8,407 nt of DNA from CAYMZB01 sp964394845 (GTDB taxonomy: Bacteria > Patescibacteriota > Microgenomatia > Daviesbacterales > UBA10151), in the NCBI GenBank assembly GCA_964394845.1, contig CAYMZB010000094.1:1-8407 (forward strand). Reading direction: 5' to 3'. Both the position numbers and the translations under genes were made by a program. How positions within the stretch are numbered: position 1 is the first letter of the stretch; every line of letters starts with the position of its first letter. Below the pieces are notes generated by a model that saw only the letters and a list, made by a program, of their open reading frames with translations, did no database searches and was not told the DNA's origin. Shown in pieces: positions 5,483 to 8,407 of this stretch.

Positions 5483-8054
5483 AATCTTTTAAGAAATTTA
5501 CCATATTCTTCCTGTCCCTTGCAAGCCACTCTGCATTAGAATAAATCTGCTCTAAAACTTGAGCAATTGTTCTTCTTGCCTCAGGTGCAGGGTTTTTGGC
5601 TATAAATTCTTCAATATCTTTGGCATCAGCTTTGCGGGTAAATTCTCCTGCCGGCTGTAAAACCCTGGTAAAATAATGTCCTCCGGCATACCTTTCTTTT
5701 AACATCTGCCAATTCTTTTTCACAAATTCCCAGGCTAAATACCTGCCACCTGGATTACCCCAAACAGAGGCTATAATCTGTAAACTATTCTGGAACCTTA
5801 CTGTTTTGGAAATAGCAAATTCTAAAGTTTTTTTAAGCAAGGTTTGGTTTTTGAACTTCCCTAAAGACCTGCCTATTCTTTCTTTTTCCTGCTGGTTATC
5901 TTCCTCTTTATACATTTTTATTAAAGCATCAAATTCTTTAAGATAGCCATTTTCTGCCACCAAGTTATAAACAACACCTCTTAAATCCGGGTCAATCTTA
6001 CCTGTTTTGAACAATTGGTAAGCTTTTTCTATGGTGGGCTTATCTTCAAAAGAACCTAATTTATTTATAACCAACCCTCTTAATAACCCATCTGTGTGCT
6101 TCTCTGCCTTCCTCTTTTCCCAACCTATTTTATTTGCGATCTCTCTATAGACTGCTCTACCATAACTTTTAAAATTAGGGTAAAAAGATTCAAAAGCAAG
6201 CAAGCTATCTACCTGACTTATGTATCCAGTAATTTCAGCCCAAACAGTGTAGTCCTCTTCATTAACATAACTTAGAACAAGTTCTAATGCTAAGGTGGTT
6301 GGAGAATCTCCGGATTGCGCTAAACCAAAAGTATCTCTTATTAAACCTAATCTATCCTGAGCAGCCAATTTATTATTTTTTATAGCTGCTTCTAACTTTT
6401 TTAAATACTTATGTGGGTAGTCTGTTCTAAAAAAGCTAGCCTCATTTGAGTTTAATTTAATCCACCCATCATCTTTTGGTTTATCAATATTTATAACTTT
6501 TTTATCCATCAGCAACTGCTCGCTGTAACCTGTAGCTCCTCGAGCCTGAGCGACCTCGGAGTCGAAAACCTGTAGCCTAATTGGGATATCCCACACTGTC
6601 CTATTTTTTGATTCTTTCTTAGAAATTGGGCTGGAGTAAAATCTGGTTTGTGTCAATTTTAACTGTCCACTGTCGCCTATCTCCTGTACCCTTATTAAAG
6701 GATGCCCTGGTTTAGAAATCCAATCGGTCATTAACTTATTCACTGGTTTACCGGAAACTTCTTCCAAAGCTTCCCATAAATCCTCTGTAGTGGCATTTGC
6801 GTATGAATGCTTTTTAAGATAATGCTGTAATCCTTTTTGGAAATTCTTTTCCCCTAAATACTTCCAGAGCATGCGGAGAACTGATGCTCCTTTTGAATAG
6901 CTGACTTTGTCAAAAATCTCAGATATCTCTGAAGGGTGGCCAACTTTTACCTCAATCGGATGTGTATTTTTTAAAGAATCCAGTGACAAAGCTTCACCCG
7001 TCTCCATAGCCACAAACTGGGTCCAGATATCCCACTCGGGAAAAATATGGTCTATTGCCAGGTATTCAATAAACGAAGCAAAGCCTTCGCTCAGCCAAAG
7101 ATGAGTCCACCACTCCATTGTCACTAAATTGCCAAACCATTGATGGGCTAACTCATGAGCAATCACCAAAGCCACCCATTGTTTATTGCCTGTTGAAGTA
7201 CGCTCTTCATCAACCAAAAGAGTTGATTCCCTGTAAGTGACCGCTCCCCAATTTTCCATTGCCCCGGCTGAAAAATCAGGGATTGCTATCAAATCCAACA
7301 CAGGCAAAGGGTAAGGAATATCAAAATAGTTGTTATAAAACTTAAGGCATTTTATTGCCGTGTCTAAAGCAAATTTTGCCTGATGTTTTTTCCCCGGAGT
7401 AGTAAAAACTCTTACCAGAGTCTTTCCGCAAAAACCTTCAATATATTCAAAATCTCCCACAATAAATGCCAGCAGATAAGTGGACATTTTTGGGGTTGGG
7501 GCAAACTCCACAACTTTTAAGCCTGATTCATGCTCTTTAAGGCTTGATTCTATGGTGTTAGAGATAGCTGTTAGGTGTGCAGGAACCATCAAAGTTACAT
7601 CAAAAATGGCTTTTTGAGAGGGTTCATCAAAACATGGAAAAGCTCTCCTGGCATCTGTGGATTCAAACTGAGTTGTTGCTAGAAATTTACTTTCCCCCAA
7701 AACTTCATATTGGCTTCGATAAAATCCCCTCATCTTATCATTCAAAATTCCCCTGAAAATAAGTTTTAATTCCCCTTTGCCTGTCTGAATTGCTTTTGGA
7801 AAAGTAAAGGTAGCAGTTTCAGCTTTTGTGTCATAAGAAATTTTACCGGCCCAAGTCTCTTTGTTACCATGAATAAACTCAGCAGAATCTATTTCCAGAT
7901 CAATCGAATGAAGAGTTATCTGTTTAGAAGGCTTATCCAAAGTTAAATAGATAGTTTCTTCACCGTAAAATGTAAAAGCCTCCAGATCAGGCCTAAGCAT
8001 GATTCTATAACGCTCTGGTCTGGTGTGTAGCGCTAATCTATGTGCATTTTTCAT
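5475..8054 (-). CDS. pepN: M1-family aminopeptidase (aminopeptidase N)
   Basis: An 859-residue zinc aminopeptidase that removes N-terminal residues from peptides. The N-terminal beta-saddle (about 1-195) includes FESTDARRAFPCFDEP (130-145). The catalytic domain has the exopeptidase motif GAMEN (264-268), zinc ligands His300 and His304 in HELAH with Glu301 as base, third ligand Glu323 in LSEGFASF, and transition-state Tyr386 in VSYSKGAS. A beta domain (about 450-545) and an ERAP1-like helical C-terminal domain follow. Size is close to lactococcal PepN (about 846). No signal peptide is seen, so it is probably cytosolic and recycles peptides. Residues 497-511 form an unusual GC-rich insertion. 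The start at 8054 fits the Met-Lys-Asn N-terminus and a TAGACA/TATAAA promoter whose +1 falls on the ATG. It heads a cluster with efp and galU. Confidence 0.93.
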   Translation of the reverse strand: MKNAHRLALHTRPERYRIMLRPDLEAFTFYGEETIYLTLDKPSKQITLHSIDLEIDSAEFIHGNKETWAGKISYDTKAETATFTFPKAIQTGKGELKLIFRGILNDKMRGFYRSQYEVLGESKFLATTQFESTDARRAFPCFDEPSQKAIFDVTLMVPAHLTAISNTIESSLKEHESGLKVVEFAPTPKMSTYLLAFIVGDFEYIEGFCGKTLVRVFTTPGKKHQAKFALDTAIKCLKFYNNYFDIPYPLPVLDLIAIPDFSAGAMENWGAVTYRESTLLVDEERTSTGNKQWVALVIAHELAHQWFGNLVTMEWWTHLWLSEGFASFIEYLAIDHIFPEWDIWTQFVAMETGEALSLDSLKNTHPIEVKVGHPSEISEIFDKVSYSKGASVLRMLWKYLGEKNFQKGLQHYLKKHSYANATTEDLWEALEEVSGKPVNKLMTDWISKPGHPLIRVQEIGDSGQLKLTQTRFYSSPISKKESKNRTVWDIPIRLQVFDSEVAQARGATGYSEQLLMDKKVINIDKPKDDGWIKLNSNEASFFRTDYPHKYLKKLEAAIKNNKLAAQDRLGLIRDTFGLAQSGDSPTTLALELVLSYVNEEDYTVWAEITGYISQVDSLLAFESFYPNFKSYGRAVYREIANKIGWEKRKAEKHTDGLLRGLVINKLGSFEDKPTIEKAYQLFKTGKIDPDLRGVVYNLVAENGYLKEFDALIKMYKEEDNQQEKERIGRSLGKFKNQTLLKKTLEFAISKTVRFQNSLQIIASVWGNPGGRYLAWEFVKKNWQMLKERYAGGHYFTRVLQPAGEFTRKADAKDIEEFIAKNPAPEARRTIAQVLEQIYSNAEWLARDRKNMVNFLKDYA
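6527..6576. repeat. 10-bp direct repeats flanking a GC-rich imperfect palindrome inside the aminopeptidase gene
   Basis: AACCTGTAGC occurs at 6527-6536 and again at 6567-6576, exactly 40 bases apart. The 30 bases between them are about 63% G+C, far above the surroundings, and hold an imperfect inverted repeat (TCGA at both ends, CTGAG facing CTCGG). The two copies are read in different frames: L-Q-V on one side and A-T-G-Y on the other. The encoded FDSEVAQARGATGYS (497-511) looks like extra residues in a beta-domain loop. Confidence 0.55.
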
Positions 8055-8071
8055 ACCTGATTTATACCTGA
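8053..8071. repeat. 8-bp direct repeats over the aminopeptidase -10 box and start codon
   Basis: ATACCTGA occurs at 8053-8060 and at 8064-8071, with an 11-base period, which puts both copies on one face of the helix. One copy covers the start codon region and the other overlaps the -10 box, a good place for a repressor site. No regulator can be named. Confidence 0.4.
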
Positions 8072-8089
8072 ATCACTTTGCTTTGTCTA
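8061..8089 (-). promoter_or_regulatory. promoter of the aminopeptidase-efp-galU cluster
   Basis: Minus strand: TAGACA (8089-8084), 17 bases, TATAAA (8066-8061). Each hexamer has one mismatch to consensus. The expected start site falls on the A of the ATG at 8054, so the mRNA would be leaderless. Confidence 0.6.
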
Positions 8090-8129
8090 GTAGATCCGTA
8101 TTGGAACCGTACCACCAAACTCCATTCTA

Positions 8130-8138
8130 TGCTAAAAT
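8130..8138 (+). promoter_or_regulatory. extended -10 promoter of tRNA-Leu
   Basis: TGCTAAAAT: a TGn extension followed by TAAAAT at 8133-8138. No convincing -35 lies at 16-18 bases. The start site would be near 8145, giving a leader of about 65 bases before the tRNA. Confidence 0.45.
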
Positions 8139-8146
8139 CTTTTTAC

Positions 8147-8167
8147 CAAAACACCTTTGGTGTTTTG
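8147..8167 (+). other. perfect 9-bp hairpin in the tRNA leader
   Basis: CAAAACACC, a TTT loop, then GGTGTTTTG form a perfect stem starting within a few bases of the predicted start site. No U-tract follows on the plus strand, so it is not an intrinsic terminator in that direction. It may protect or guide processing of the precursor. Confidence 0.5.
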
Positions 8168-8186
8168 AGAGGAGAAGCCAGTGAAA

Positions 8187-8207
8187 GTTGAAGCTCTGAG
8201 CTTCGAC
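8187..8207 (+). other. second hairpin directly before tRNA-Leu
   Basis: GTTGAAGCT, loop CTG, AGCTTCGAC: nine pairs, one of them U-G. It ends two bases before the first base of the tRNA, close to where RNase P would cut. Confidence 0.45.
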
Positions 8208-8209
8208 GA

Positions 8210-8296
8210 GCCGGGGTGGCGGAATGGCAGACGCGAAGGTCTCAAAAACCTTTGATCCAAAAGATCATGTGGGTTCGACTCCCTCCCCCGGCACCA
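8210..8296 (+). tRNA. trnL: tRNA-Leu (anticodon CAA), CCA encoded
   Basis: The cloverleaf folds fully. Acceptor GCCGGGG (8210-8216) pairs with CCCCGGC (8286-8292). The D stem is GCG/CGC with conserved GG in the loop. Anticodon stem AAGGT/ACCTT encloses CTCAAAA with anticodon CAA at 8243-8245. The long class II variable arm is TGATC-CAAAA-GATCA (8253-8267), and the T loop is TTCGACT (8274-8280). Discriminator A8293 is followed by an encoded CCA. It decodes the Leu codon UUG. The T stem GTGGG/CCCTC has one mismatch, T8270 opposite T8284, which is unusual in an otherwise well-paired tRNA. It is divergent from the aminopeptidase cluster. Confidence 0.95.
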
Positions 8297-8385
8297 ACCT
8301 TAATCTTGTTCCCAACCTTAACCTAAATTCCAACCGCATTGCATCGCCAATCGCTCAGGCTTTGCTCTGCTTGGCTTTCGCTAAA

Positions 8386-8407
8386 CCCTGCACCAGACGG
8401 TGCGGGG
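8386..8407 (+). terminator. strong GC hairpin at window end, possible intrinsic terminator
   Basis: CCCTGCACC, loop AGAC, GGTGCGGGG: nine pairs with one U-G. Three A residues precede it, which would pair with a following U-tract if one exists just outside the window. It could end the tRNA transcript, about 90 bases after the CCA, or a convergent transcript. The U-tract cannot be seen, so the terminator role is inferred. Confidence 0.45.

Noticed and set aside
6907..7104. A plus-strand 65-codon frame within the aminopeptidase
   Set aside because: It is the shadow of the conserved catalytic region on the other strand.
8181..8255. A 24-codon GTG-started frame with a good Shine-Dalgarno site overlapping the tRNA, as a gene
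   Set aside because: Half of it is tRNA sequence, so its codons are explained by the tRNA; it is kept only as a remark on the leader.
1..8407. CRISPR array, transposon, phage or defence system
   Set aside because: No regular spaced repeats, transposase, integrase, nuclease or toxin-antitoxin-like pair is visible on either strand.
1..8407. Recoded UGA (glycine), as in some Candidate Phyla Radiation lineages
   Set aside because: The amidotransferase ends naturally at a TGA, and no conserved domain is interrupted by in-frame TGA codons.

Overview
The window is AT-rich, gene-dense and uses the standard bacterial code: TGA is used as a real stop and Trp is read from TGG. Gene content and style suggest a member of the Candidate Phyla Radiation (Patescibacteria), perhaps Microgenomates-like. 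The pointers are stand-alone short-domain proteins, a divergent Lgt-family protein, a TraR/DksA-type zinc finger, EF-P with an arginine tip, overlapping genes, and -10 boxes lying almost on top of start codons. This taxonomic call is inference from style, not a match to a named genome.

Left part (1-2284). A divergent promoter at the left edge seems to serve a minus-strand gene whose first codons only are in the window. On the plus strand follow a short protein consisting of little more than the GreA/GreB C-terminal domain and a class I glutamine amidotransferase with a complete Cys-His-Glu triad. Convergent to them is a minus-strand pair: a small unrecognised gene that is broken by two frame lesions (2228 down to 1901) and, two bases later, an intact HAD-IA hydrolase. 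A hydrophobic reading frame without a usual start lies between the convergent gene ends.

Middle part (2285-4038). A compact bidirectional promoter (3543-3591) drives, to the left, a divergent Lgt-family membrane protein overlapping a TraR/DksA C4 zinc-finger gene by 29 bases. To the right it drives a 147-residue membrane protein with conserved-looking His/Asp residues. The Lgt-like protein has the family fold but has lost residues regarded as catalytic.

Right part (4015-8407). A minus-strand cluster runs M1 aminopeptidase, elongation factor P, GalU. The aminopeptidase and EF-P genes overlap by 8 bases, and GalU follows after 13 bases with its own perfect -10 box. The aminopeptidase promoter carries two identical 8-bp direct repeats one helical turn apart. 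Divergent from it is a tRNA-Leu(CAA) gene with a hairpin-rich leader, and the window ends in a strong GC-rich hairpin that may be half of a terminator.

There is no phage, transposase, CRISPR array or obvious defence cassette. The most notable items are the degenerate Lgt homologue with its shared divergent promoter, the apparent prevalence of leaderless transcription, a GC-rich repeat-flanked insertion inside the aminopeptidase, the twice-frameshifted gene, and the structured tRNA leader.
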